The notes beneath the pieces are model-generated. The model saw only the letters and a program-made list of their open reading frames with translations, made no database searches and was not told the DNA's origin. A stretch of 57,425 nt of DNA from Thermotogae bacterium (GTDB taxonomy: Bacteria > Hydrothermota > Hydrothermia > LBFQ01): contig JAADCS010000008.1 in NCBI GenBank assembly GCA_013154295.1, positions 1 to 57,425 on the forward strand. Direction: 5' to 3'. This document shows positions 38,357 to 47,785 of the stretch, piece after piece. Positions within the stretch are counted from its first letter, which is position 1. Each line of letters starts with the position of its first letter. The translations under genes were made by a program, and so were the position numbers.

Positions 38357-39355
38357 TTATAGGGTGGAAAGTTGTTTGGTGATGGCTTTATTGAAAGCGA
38401 AAACCATGTCGGAGATGTGGGCTATCCTACTACCACTTGAAAGTGCCGATTTTTTAAACATTTTCAAGCTTGAGAGAACTTTTTTCAGACCCGATGTCAG
38501 AGCTTCGGATGTAGGAGGAACCACTTCTACGCCGGGTAGATTCCAAACGGCAGCTCCATCCACATCGGTGGCCACTACCGGTGTACCGCAGGCCAAAGAC
38601 TCTAAAACCGGAAAGCCCAATCCCTCGGTGCGAGAGCTCAAAACGAAGACATCGGCGGAGGAATACAGACGGCGCAGTTCGGTATCGTTTCTTGGGAAGA
38701 ATCGTCGTGTTGATAATGGAAGTTGGGGTATCTCCACATCTCTTCCACCGACGAACCAGATCTCAAAACTTAGTGTTTTAGCCAAAAGTTCTATCACTTT
38801 TAGAAAAATATCAAAACCCTTTCGTCTTTCCTTACGGGGCATATACATCACTACCGGTAGATCTCGTTTAAGTGAAGGGTCAGGATCCGGAAAGAAGGTG
38901 TTCTTATCAACTCCTGCCGGTATAACATGCTGCGCATGGACTAATTTTGCCAAGGCCGGATTGTAGGTCACCTTTACGAGGGGGAAGGAATAGGTCAGAT
39001 GGGCAGCTACTTTGAAAATGGGGTTTGAGTAAAATCTACTCTCCACGTCCTGAACGAAGTAAATCATCCTTCGGGAGAAAGGAAACAAATAAGCTGTGGG
39101 CCAGAAGTTAGCCACGATCATATCGTACCCTTTAACGAGAGGAACGAACCTAAGTAGAGCCGACAGGCGGTTTCTTCCGGGGACCTCAACTCTTTTAACT
39201 TCGGGTCTTATATGGAAGGTAGTTTCGGATCGTTCCCTTGGATAAAGGATACTGATTTCATGCCCATAATCTACCAAACCGTTTGCTATCTCCAAAACTT
39301 TTCTTACTCCTCCGAAGTTACCTAAGCCTAGGAGGGGGAACGCTATTCTCGCCAC
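38357..39355 (-). CDS. Glycosyltransferase family 4
   Basis: YMPRKERRKGFDIFLKVIELL, SSRTEGLGFPVLESLACGTPVVATDVDG. Confidence 0.9.
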   Translation of the reverse strand: MARIAFPLLGLGNFGGVRKVLEIANGLVDYGHEISILYPRERSETTFHIRPEVKRVEVPGRNRLSALLRFVPLVKGYDMIVANFWPTAYLFPFSRRMIYFVQDVESRFYSNPIFKVAAHLTYSFPLVKVTYNPALAKLVHAQHVIPAGVDKNTFFPDPDPSLKRDLPVVMYMPRKERRKGFDIFLKVIELLAKTLSFEIWFVGGRDVEIPQLPLSTRRFFPRNDTELRRLYSSADVFVLSSRTEGLGFPVLESLACGTPVVATDVDGAAVWNLPGVEVVPPTSEALTSGLKKVLSSLKMFKKSALSSGSRIAHISDMVFAFNKAITKQLSTL

Positions 39356-39364
39356 GCCGCGGGA

Positions 39365-39805
39365 TCACTCCAGAACCTTGACTTCCGGTATCTTGCCATC
39401 GAATTTGATCCACCTTCCACCACCGGTTATCCTCCAACGCCATGAGACCTCGTAGGTTTTCTTGGTGGGTACGTTTATGGCCCTGGCATAGTATATTACG
39501 AAAACTGTATCTCCCTTGCGCTCGACTCTCCAACCGGAGGTATCCGGTTGGGCCACCTTGGGTAGATAAGCTATGTTTCCACTTGCAGCCGCCTTTATCA
39601 GCTTGCTTATGAACTGCGGATCCTTAGCCCTTTTTCCTTCGTATTGAGCTATCACCACTGCCACGCCTCTGCCACCCCGAACTATATCTTTTTGGGATTC
39701 GCTTAGGTTGGCTTTAACCTTCTTTATGGCTGCCTCATCGGAGAGAGAACCTCCGGAGCATCCGATCAAAACCCCTAACAGTAAGAAGGAGATCAATTTT
39801 CTCAT
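39365..39805 (-). CDS. Hypothetical lipoprotein
   Basis: Signal peptide and lipobox MRKLISFLLLGVLIGC. Confidence 0.7.
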   Translation of the reverse strand: MRKLISFLLLGVLIGCSGGSLSDEAAIKKVKANLSESQKDIVRGGRGVAVVIAQYEGKRAKDPQFISKLIKAAASGNIAYLPKVAQPDTSGWRVERKGDTVFVIYYARAINVPTKKTYEVSWRWRITGGGRWIKFDGKIPEVKVLE

Positions 39806-39832
39806 GGTACGTGGATTTTACGGTCGTAGGTT

Positions 39833-40747
39833 TCAGTAGGTTTCGTCGAAGCGGCGCACGCAGTCTTCGTTTATGTGAAGTTTGAGCTTTTTGGCCACCT
39901 CCAAGTTGAATCCGGAGATTCCCTTGGTTTTCCCTTTGACGAAGAAGATGTACCTTTTCAAGATAACGGAGCGCCAGTCTACGGAAGTGCTGTCCTCTTC
40001 ACCACCTTTAACTCTTTCGAGCAGGTCTTCTATCAAGGAAGCCAGGGCATCTCCTATCTCCTCCTCCTCAGGTTCCCATCCCATCAGGGCTCCCTGTCTG
40101 ACATCGCTAATCCTAACACCGGCTACAGCTATTTTTCTTTTGGCAGCACCTTTTAAAAGGTCTCTAAGGTACCTACCCAAACTCACACGGGAACCGGATG
40201 GCACCCAAATTACTCTTACGCCCACGCTTTTGAGGTCGTCTAAGACTTCGTTTATCTGCGAAGGTGAGGATACGAACTGTATGTGCATTTCGAAAACTCC
40301 TGGGTTGGTTTCGTAGAAAAGACGGTTGAGTGTCCCCCAATCTTCGGTGTGAAGTATTATACCTAAGATCTTGGCCTCCTTCACGCTGCACAGCAACCTC
40401 TCTAACTGATCCCTGTAGTCTATGGCCACATACACACCAGCAAAGTTCTGGGGTGGGTCTATCAGATGGGTGTAGTTTTCAACGTACAGGACCGGATGGT
40501 TTTTAACGTACTGGGAGGCAAACCGTAGAGATTTTGGTCCCAGGGCCACGATCAGGTTATACTTATCACCTTTCATCTTCCAAAACCTCTTCCAAAAGGT
40601 CGTTGGGGATTCATCTTTGGGAACCCTCTCCCAGGTCATAACTTGGACCAAACCCTGTAAATGATACTTCAGTCGGTTGGAGATGGCCTTTGAATAGAAG
40701 GCCATGCTATCCCTTAGGACCAGAACTTGACCCATCAGAAAGAGCAT
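39833..40747 (-). CDS. ABC-type substrate-binding-like protein (ABC_sub_bind family)
   Basis: Two Rossmann-like halves: NLIVALGPKSLRFA, FAGVYVAIDYRDQLERLL, KRKIAVAGVRISDVRQGALMGWE. Confidence 0.55.
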   Translation of the reverse strand: MLFLMGQVLVLRDSMAFYSKAISNRLKYHLQGLVQVMTWERVPKDESPTTFWKRFWKMKGDKYNLIVALGPKSLRFASQYVKNHPVLYVENYTHLIDPPQNFAGVYVAIDYRDQLERLLCSVKEAKILGIILHTEDWGTLNRLFYETNPGVFEMHIQFVSSPSQINEVLDDLKSVGVRVIWVPSGSRVSLGRYLRDLLKGAAKRKIAVAGVRISDVRQGALMGWEPEEEEIGDALASLIEDLLERVKGGEEDSTSVDWRSVILKRYIFFVKGKTKGISGFNLEVAKKLKLHINEDCVRRFDETY

Positions 40748-40759
40748 GGTTTTTATATT

Positions 40760-41659
40760 TTACGGGTGACTTAAACCCCGGGATACCAAAATCCCAAGAG
40801 CCACGGAGTTGAGTTTGTCCTCGTCACTTTCGTTTCGTGAGGGTATGAGTATGGGAACCTTGGCGCCGAATATAACGTGCCCGACCGGGACTTTGGCATA
40901 GTAGGTGTAAGCTTTACCTAAGATGTTGCCCGCCTCTATGTTTGGAACCACCAAAATATCGGCTTCACCGGCCACCTCGCTTTCCAAGTTTTTTCGTCGT
41001 GCGGCCATCTTTGAGACGGCCACGTCCAAGGCCAACGGCCCATCCACCACACAATCTGACGATCCCCCCTCTTCGTATATCCTTTTTATCTCAGCTGCCT
41101 CTACGGAAGAAGGAATCTTTTCTGTGGGATACTCAACCGCCGATAGGAGGGCGACGCGAGGCTTATCGAAACCTAACGTATGGAAAACCTCTACAGCGTT
41201 TTTAACGATCTCCAGTTTGGTTTTCAGATCGGGAGCAACATTCACGCCGCCGTCGGTCATTCCTACGAGGCGGGACTTATCGGTGGCGGGATCCTCGGCT
41301 ATCAAGACGTCCGAGAGTATCCTGTCGGTACGGAGTCCTCTCTCTTTCCTTAAGACCTCCTTAAGGAGGGTTCCCGTTTTCAGAAAACCCTTCATTATGA
41401 TGTGGGCCTCGCCCTTTAAAACGTCCTCTACAGCTCTGCGGGACGCCTCGTGGGGATCGGTGACCTTTTTGATCCTTATCCCATAGGGTAGGGATGGAAG
41501 CGTTTCCGATATGTAGAGTATAACACTATCCACCAGTCCCATCTGCACCGATTTAATAGCCGTTCTCAGGCTGTAATCGTCAACGCCCCAGGGTATGGCT
41601 AAAACCATACCGGTGACCTTTTTTGCCTCCTCCCTTATTTGGGCAAAACTCCTATACAT
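40760..41659 (-). CDS. Phosphate acetyl/butyryltransferase
   Basis: HIIMKGFLKTGTLLKEVL, GMTDGGVNVAPDLKTKLEIVKNA, VDGPLALDVAVS. Confidence 0.9.
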   Translation of the reverse strand: MYRSFAQIREEAKKVTGMVLAIPWGVDDYSLRTAIKSVQMGLVDSVILYISETLPSLPYGIRIKKVTDPHEASRRAVEDVLKGEAHIIMKGFLKTGTLLKEVLRKERGLRTDRILSDVLIAEDPATDKSRLVGMTDGGVNVAPDLKTKLEIVKNAVEVFHTLGFDKPRVALLSAVEYPTEKIPSSVEAAEIKRIYEEGGSSDCVVDGPLALDVAVSKMAARRKNLESEVAGEADILVVPNIEAGNILGKAYTYYAKVPVGHVIFGAKVPILIPSRNESDEDKLNSVALGILVSRGLSHP

Positions 41660-41671
41660 GAACCTAAGATT

Positions 41672-42382
41672 TTAACTTTGCACCATCTTTAGGAGGACCC
41701 GCCAGTCACCATATTCGACCCGATAACCTTTTGAAGCCAACAGCACTTTTAAAAGTAGGGATAAACCCTCCCCTTTGAGAGCCTTAGGGTTTAACAGATT
41801 CTCAACCACGTACAAGTATGTCTCATGAGGGTTGAGGGGGGTTATACGGGGTTCGGTCAGATGGGGGACGTAACGTACTAAAAACAGCGAGCTTAGGGGT
41901 ACGGGAGGAGAGATTCTATCCAGCGGCGTCGATATATCTACCGGCAACGTGGGATAAATCAGGCCATCGCGTGGATTCAAGGCCACCATATCATCCGATA
42001 GATAGCCGTAGGTTTCCTTTAAAAAGCCTTTAGCGACGGTACTCTTACCCCAGGCGTGCTGACCCAGAAACATGTAAGCTTCCCCTCGATGAGCTACGGC
42101 ACTGGCATGTAGGAGGAGAAAATTCTCTGCATTCCTTCCATAGAAATTACGCAGAGCCCTTCCCAGAAAAACGGCTACCCGTTTAGGTTCTATGTCACGT
42201 AGGTGTATAACACCTGAAGAAGGTAGAAACTCGTTGGAGCTATCCTCCAAAAGGCACATGTTACGCAGACACATACAGGGATAGAATTGGACTATCTCCC
42301 GGACCAAGAAGAGAGCCTCTTTTAGCTTTTCGGAATGCCTCAAAAGGATATGGGCGTCGTATATACCTAGGGCTGTGGTCAT
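41672..42382 (-). CDS. HPr-kinase-like P-loop protein
   Basis: LLHASAVAHRGEAYMFLGQHAWGKSTVAKGFLKETYGYLSDDMVAL. Confidence 0.65.
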   Translation of the reverse strand: MTTALGIYDAHILLRHSEKLKEALFLVREIVQFYPCMCLRNMCLLEDSSNEFLPSSGVIHLRDIEPKRVAVFLGRALRNFYGRNAENFLLLHASAVAHRGEAYMFLGQHAWGKSTVAKGFLKETYGYLSDDMVALNPRDGLIYPTLPVDISTPLDRISPPVPLSSLFLVRYVPHLTEPRITPLNPHETYLYVVENLLNPKALKGEGLSLLLKVLLASKGYRVEYGDWRVLLKMVQS

Positions 42383-43314
42383 ACCTTTCCTCCTATACGA
42401 TTCTTGAGGTTCATGTGTCCTTCAAGAACCAGTTCAACCTCGTCTCCAACCTCCAAGGAACGTCCAACCTCCACACCGCAAGAGAGAGGTACGGTTCCGC
42501 TTCCCAAAAGTTCCCCAGGAAAGAGTCTTTCACTCAGGCTGGCGTAAGACACCATCTGCTGGGGTGTATGTTGAGCGCCAGTCGTGGTAGAGGATGAGAC
42601 TTCCTCTCCGTTTATGATTACCCTAACCTTAAGATCGTTAAACCGAGGAAGAATCTCGGAAGCTGGTATGACTACGGATGAGATGGCTGTGGCGAAGTTT
42701 TTGGCTTTCACCACAGGACCGAAGGGATTTCCCTCGTACTCTTTGACCTGCACGTCCCGCGCCGAGAAGTCATTTATAAGGACAACCCCACCTATCAACC
42801 TCTCTGCCTCCTTCGGGGTAAGGTTTCTACCTTCTCCCACCAGGACGAAGCCTATCTCCAACTCGTAATCGAGGTAATCGGTATGGGAAGGATAAGGTAT
42901 GATGTCGCCATCGGTGTAGATCTGCAAGTGATTCCCCATATAATAAACTGGCACTTCGTAAAACAATCTGGGAGGTTTTAATAGAAAGCGGAAAATGGGT
43001 AGTCTCACGAGAGGATAGAGAAAGGGTTTGAACTTTTTTATGAGCCCTAATTTGGCTCGCACGTAATGTTTCTCCCAAAGCATGAAATCCCTGAACGACA
43101 GGGGTTTGAAAGGCAACAGGGGTTTTCCGGTTAGAGGAGAGGCTCCTTTCAACGATTCCTTGATCTTTCCCTTCACCTTCTCCCAATCTCTTAGAAGGAT
43201 GAGGAGATCATCCGAATACTCCTTCAAACCCAGAGCTTCAACGGGTATCCAACCATCTCCTTTGCCTACAGCCACACTTACTCTATCTCCAAATCGCACT
43301 CTGGCCAGCCTCAT
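42379..43314 (-). CDS. Fumarylacetoacetate hydrolase family protein
   Basis: DYELEIGFVLVGEGRNLTPKEAERLIGGVVLINDFSARDVQ, KAKNFATAIS. Confidence 0.9.
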   Translation of the reverse strand: MRLARVRFGDRVSVAVGKGDGWIPVEALGLKEYSDDLLILLRDWEKVKGKIKESLKGASPLTGKPLLPFKPLSFRDFMLWEKHYVRAKLGLIKKFKPFLYPLVRLPIFRFLLKPPRLFYEVPVYYMGNHLQIYTDGDIIPYPSHTDYLDYELEIGFVLVGEGRNLTPKEAERLIGGVVLINDFSARDVQVKEYEGNPFGPVVKAKNFATAISSVVIPASEILPRFNDLKVRVIINGEEVSSSTTTGAQHTPQQMVSYASLSERLFPGELLGSGTVPLSCGVEVGRSLEVGDEVELVLEGHMNLKNRIGGKV

Positions 43315-44153
43315 CGTAGGTCCCTTAAAAACTCACGGAGATGACGGTTGAATTCCCCAGGATTTTCCAGGGGGGAACTGTGACCTGCCTTCGGTATAAC
43401 TACCAGCCTACTACCTGGGATCGTTTCGTAAAGCTTTAGAGCTTCCTCATAAGGTCGTGCTTTATCCTCCTGCCCGACCACCACCAAAGTTGGCACCCTC
43501 ACTTTGGTTAGTTCTCCAGTGAAGGAGGGACGGTTAAAGATAGACCAGGCGGTTTTGACTAAAGCTTCCTTTTTCATCGGGTCTTTACTCCATGATCTCC
43601 ATTTCTCCTCATACTCCCGTACGAACGGTTTCCTTAAAGAACTTTCGGCAAATAGGATTCTCTTTAGAGAGTTGGCCAGAAGAGAAGGACCGAAGATGTA
43701 AAAGAACAGCGTCATCAAACTCCAGAGTATTTTCTTTGAAACTACTTCTGAATCCGCTCCGGTATCCGCCAAGACCAAACCTTTTAAAAGCTTCGGATTC
43801 CTCGCCCCTAACCTCATGCCTACGAAACCTCCCATAGATACCCCCACCCAAACGCAAGGATCCTTGTCGCATCCCCAAAAATGAAGGAGCTCCACCGCAT
43901 CTCTGTAGAGTTCCTTAATCTCGTAGCCACAATGGGCCACCTCACTCCTACCTTGCCCCCTCCAGTCAAAGGCTATTACTCTATGGGAGGTTCCAAACTC
44001 CTCCAGCTGGTAGCGAAACATATCGCTGTCCAATAGAAAACCATGAGCAAACACCAAGGTAGGCGATCCCTCTCCCATTTCAGTGTAGAAATAACGTGAG
44101 CTTCTTATATCTACATACGGCACTTCGCCCATTTTAAGGGTGAAATGTCGCAT
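43311..44153 (-). CDS. Alpha/beta hydrolase
   Basis: LVFAHGFLLDSDMF, VWVGVSMGGFVGMRLGARNP, GHSSPLENP. Confidence 0.92.
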   Translation of the reverse strand: MRHFTLKMGEVPYVDIRSSRYFYTEMGEGSPTLVFAHGFLLDSDMFRYQLEEFGTSHRVIAFDWRGQGRSEVAHCGYEIKELYRDAVELLHFWGCDKDPCVWVGVSMGGFVGMRLGARNPKLLKGLVLADTGADSEVVSKKILWSLMTLFFYIFGPSLLANSLKRILFAESSLRKPFVREYEEKWRSWSKDPMKKEALVKTAWSIFNRPSFTGELTKVRVPTLVVVGQEDKARPYEEALKLYETIPGSRLVVIPKAGHSSPLENPGEFNRHLREFLRDLR

Positions 44154-44826
44154 TGGCTCTCTTGAGGTCCTCAGGAGTGTCTATACCGAATCCCTCATAT
44201 GGTACTATAGCCACTTTTATTTTCCAACCGTGATAGAGGGGACGCAGCTGTTCTAACTTTTCACTCGTTTCCAAGGGTGAAGGTGGGAGATTTAAGAACT
44301 CCTTCAGGTCCCGCAGACGATAGGCATACATTCCGATATGTATCAGAAACTCCCTGGTACCATGGGGTATAGGCTGACGTGAAAAGTATAGGGCTTCATT
44401 TTTGCGATTTATAACTACCTTCACTCGGTTTGGATCCCTTCCATCGTTGGAAGGGTAGGCCAGGGTGTATATGTGGGCATCTTTCTCTTCGGCCATGCGA
44501 AACAAAGTGTCTATCAGTGAGGGTTTCACGAAGGGCTCATCCCCTTGGACGTTGGCCACTACGGTATCTTCGGGGAGGTCGCCAAGGGCATAGGCGAGAC
44601 GATCGCTCCCCGAAGGCAGATCGGAGGGTGTAAGGATCACCTCACATAGATCAGATACGGCTTGACCTATACGTTCATCATCCGTGGCCACCACCACCCT
44701 GTCGACCTGTGAGCGTAGGGCGGCCTCCACTACCCACCTTATCACAGGTTTTCCGCCCAAAGGGGCCAAGAGTTTACCCGGAAACCTACTGGAGAAGTAC
44801 CGGGCTGGAATTCCAACAACTCGCAT
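44134..44826 (-). CDS. kdsB: 3-deoxy-manno-octulosonate cytidylyltransferase
   Basis: GIPARYFSSRFPGKLLAPLGGKPVIRWV, VANVQGDEPFV, HIGMYAYR. Confidence 0.95.
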   Translation of the reverse strand: MRVVGIPARYFSSRFPGKLLAPLGGKPVIRWVVEAALRSQVDRVVVATDDERIGQAVSDLCEVILTPSDLPSGSDRLAYALGDLPEDTVVANVQGDEPFVKPSLIDTLFRMAEEKDAHIYTLAYPSNDGRDPNRVKVVINRKNEALYFSRQPIPHGTREFLIHIGMYAYRLRDLKEFLNLPPSPLETSEKLEQLRPLYHGWKIKVAIVPYEGFGIDTPEDLKRANATFHP

Positions 44827-44834
44827 GTGATATT

Positions 44835-45668
44835 CTACGAGCGAAGAAGTTTGCGAGCTGCCCCCCTGGCCGCATCGGTCCCCTCAACTATCACGAATGC
44901 GTACCTTTTAAAGAGCTTTTTAAATTCCGCTGTAAAGAAGGAGGACTTAAAGAGGCCGCCGTGAAGGGCTAAAGTTTTCAACCCACCTAACTCTTCACTG
45001 ACCCTAATACACATACCCAAAAGCTCCCTAAGGGCAGCGCGTACTACAAACAGGGCATCCGTATCTCCCACCTCTGCTGCTTCCAGCACCTTGGGTGAAA
45101 GGGAGGCTATACGACGTACGGCTTCCGGTAGGGAAAGACGATGTATCTCGGCCAACTGGTCTCTTATCGCTTCCAAGTTCTCACTTCCGAAGAGAGCTAA
45201 ACGTAAGAAACTCTCCTTCTTAAGAGCAATTTCAGTGGCTAAACGCCCGATCCAAAAGGCACTACCCCAATCATCTACCAAGGGGCCAAATCCCCCAAAT
45301 CTCACCTTTTTGCCATCGCGCTCACCGTAACATACGGATCCAGTACCAGCTACCACCACCATACCCTCATCGGAGAAGACGTCATAGAAGGCCCCTTCGA
45401 AGTCGGCCATGACGGTTGAGACTCCCAAAATCCTCCGTACCTTCTCTCTTTCATCTTTCCGCCAAACTCCCCTCATGGCCACGGCCACTTTCCCCACACC
45501 TAAGGTTTCAATTTCCGAACGTAGAGCTTCTAACTCATCTCCCCATTTCCAGGAGAGGTCTCCCTTCCCTATCACTGAACCGTCACCGGCCAGAAGGACG
45601 TAACGGCTACCACTCCCACCTACATCCACACCTAAGATCCTCTCACTCTCTGGACTCCGCCTCCTCAA
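44835..45668 (-). CDS. N-acetylglucosamine kinase-like BadF/BcrA ATPase family protein
   Basis: LGVDVGGSGSRYVLLAGDG, VVVAGTGSVCYG, GPLVDDWGSAFWIGR. Confidence 0.85.
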   Translation of the reverse strand: MRRRSPESERILGVDVGGSGSRYVLLAGDGSVIGKGDLSWKWGDELEALRSEIETLGVGKVAVAMRGVWRKDEREKVRRILGVSTVMADFEGAFYDVFSDEGMVVVAGTGSVCYGERDGKKVRFGGFGPLVDDWGSAFWIGRLATEIALKKESFLRLALFGSENLEAIRDQLAEIHRLSLPEAVRRIASLSPKVLEAAEVGDTDALFVVRAALRELLGMCIRVSEELGGLKTLALHGGLFKSSFFTAEFKKLFKRYAFVIVEGTDAARGAARKLLRS

Positions 45669-45672
45669 GGCT

Positions 45673-46197
45673 TCACTTTATGATGCCTATGATACCGCAA
45701 GCTACACGGGGCCCAGCATTGCCAGCCGGTTGGGACTTGTAGTCATCGGCTCCTGCATGAATTATCACAGACCTGCCCAAAACCGAGTAGGGAGAAGGTA
45801 CCACGGTGAAGGCTTTCGTTGTGAAGTTTAAAATGGCTTCGCCTTTGGCGTTGCTTTTCATGTTGGGTAGATCGCCGGAATGATGGGTGCCTATGGGATC
45901 GTTAGGATTACCATGTCTGCCGGTATGGTAAGGATCAAAATGGCCACCGGCAGCCTTGGGAGAAGAACAGTCACCGAACTGATGCACGTGTATGGCGAAG
46001 GTTTTGTTTTTAGGTAAACCGGTGATCTTGCCGAATACACGCACTCTCATATCGTCATACTGATAGAAAAGAACCTCCCCACGTACGTTTTTATCCTTGA
46101 AACCGAAGAGTTGAGCTTTGGCCTTCATGATAGGGGAGTCGTCTGTCGCCCCTATCAAAAAAACTGCTACTATTATCAACGTTAAGATCCTCCTCAT
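45673..46197 (-). CDS. sodC: Superoxide dismutase [Cu-Zn], secreted
   Basis: FAIHVHQFGDCSSPKAAGGHFDP, GDLPN, SVIIHAGADDYKSQPAGNAGPRVACGIIG. Confidence 0.95.
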   Translation of the reverse strand: MRRILTLIIVAVFLIGATDDSPIMKAKAQLFGFKDKNVRGEVLFYQYDDMRVRVFGKITGLPKNKTFAIHVHQFGDCSSPKAAGGHFDPYHTGRHGNPNDPIGTHHSGDLPNMKSNAKGEAILNFTTKAFTVVPSPYSVLGRSVIIHAGADDYKSQPAGNAGPRVACGIIGIIK

Positions 46198-46244
46198 AGA
46201 CGGGCATTCTACAGGTGTCGTGTTCCTCTTTACAATTACCCTCT

Positions 46245-47747
46245 ATGGCGTCCTCGGAGTATGAAGTCAGACTCAAAAAGTTAAATATGCTGCGGGATCT
46301 AGGCGTTTCCTATCCCTACAGGTACGATATAACCCACACCGTAGACGAACTCAAGGAGAATTTCCGGGAAGGTCTTGAAGTCAGGATAGCCGGCCGAGTT
46401 ATGACCAAGCGACCCTTTGGTAAGCTCATCTTCTCCCACATAAGAGGTGATTTTACTGACCTCCAGATAATGGTTCAAAGGGGTAGAACCCCGGAAGACT
46501 TCTTCGTGGGTTTAGAGCTTGCCAGGTACGAGGGCAGTAAAAACCCGGCTAAGATTTACGAAAAGCTCGTAGATATAGGGGATGTGGTAGGAATTGAGGG
46601 CCACACTTTAAGAACTAAAACAGGTGAGCCTACTGTCTTAGTCAAAAAACTTACACTGCTTGTAAAATCTCTACATCCTTTACCAGAGAAATGGCATGGT
46701 ATTCAAGATCCTGAACTGAAATACAGAAAACGCTATCTGTACTTAATAACGTCTCTGGAAGCTCGTCGCCATTTCTATAAGCGATTCCTATTCTTAAAAG
46801 AGACCCGACGATTCTTTGAGGATAGAGGTTTCGTTGAATTGGAAACCCCCATACTCCAACCTATCTACGGCGGAGCTACGGCGCGCCCTTTTAAAACCTA
46901 TTCCAATGCCCTGGAAACTGACCTTTATCTCCGTATAGCCACGGAGATCTCCTTGAAGAAGCTCCTGGTCGGAGGGTTCTCGCGCATATACGAGATAGGT
47001 AAGAACTTCCGCAACGAAGGTATAGATTCTACCCACTACCCCGAATTTACAGCCCTTGAGGCCTACGCTGCCTTTTGGGACTATGGTGATATAATGGATC
47101 TTACCGAGGAGTACTTCAATACGATGGTCAAGCTGCTAACCGGAGGCAATGAAACTTTCATCTACGGAGGACAGGAGATAAATGCTGCAAGGCCCTTTCA
47201 AAGGATCTCCTTCGTGGATGCGCTTAACGAAAGGTTAAGTTTCGATGTACTTTCTGCTCCTTACGAGAAACTCCTAAAGGTGGCTGAGAAGGAGGGTATA
47301 AAGATCAAAAAACCAACGAGGGCCAAGCTGTACGATAAACTCTTCGATCATTTCGTAGGTGATCGACTTAAAAATCCCACCTTTGTGATAGATCATCCCT
47401 TAGAACTCTCCCCCTTTGCCCGCAAACACCGCAGTAAGGAGGGCGTAGTGGAGAGGTTCGAGCTCTTCGTCGCCGGTATGGAGGTGGCCAACGCCTTCTC
47501 CGAGCTGAACGACCCCCACGAACAGAGGGATCGCCTCCTGAAGGAGGTCGAACTGCGCAAAGTGGCCAAAGATGAAGAGCTGCCGGAGGATGTAGATTGG
47601 GATTTCATAGAGGCCTTGGAATACGGTATGCCTCCTACCGGTGGTCTCGGATTGGGATTGGACCGCATCTTCATGCTCATAACCTCCTCCGATAACATAA
47701 GGGACGTGATACCTCTCCCTGTTCTAAGACCGAAAAGGGAAGAGTGA
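46245..47747 (+). CDS. lysS: Lysine--tRNA ligase (class II)
   Basis: GFVELETPILQPIYGGATARPFKT, FRNEGIDSTHYPEFTALEAY, GLGLDRIFML; start revised. Confidence 0.97.
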   Translation: MASSEYEVRLKKLNMLRDLGVSYPYRYDITHTVDELKENFREGLEVRIAGRVMTKRPFGKLIFSHIRGDFTDLQIMVQRGRTPEDFFVGLELARYEGSKNPAKIYEKLVDIGDVVGIEGHTLRTKTGEPTVLVKKLTLLVKSLHPLPEKWHGIQDPELKYRKRYLYLITSLEARRHFYKRFLFLKETRRFFEDRGFVELETPILQPIYGGATARPFKTYSNALETDLYLRIATEISLKKLLVGGFSRIYEIGKNFRNEGIDSTHYPEFTALEAYAAFWDYGDIMDLTEEYFNTMVKLLTGGNETFIYGGQEINAARPFQRISFVDALNERLSFDVLSAPYEKLLKVAEKEGIKIKKPTRAKLYDKLFDHFVGDRLKNPTFVIDHPLELSPFARKHRSKEGVVERFELFVAGMEVANAFSELNDPHEQRDRLLKEVELRKVAKDEELPEDVDWDFIEALEYGMPPTGGLGLGLDRIFMLITSSDNIRDVIPLPVLRPKREE

Positions 47748-47785
47748 AGCCGCATACCCTACTGCGGCGACCGTAGAATATCACA

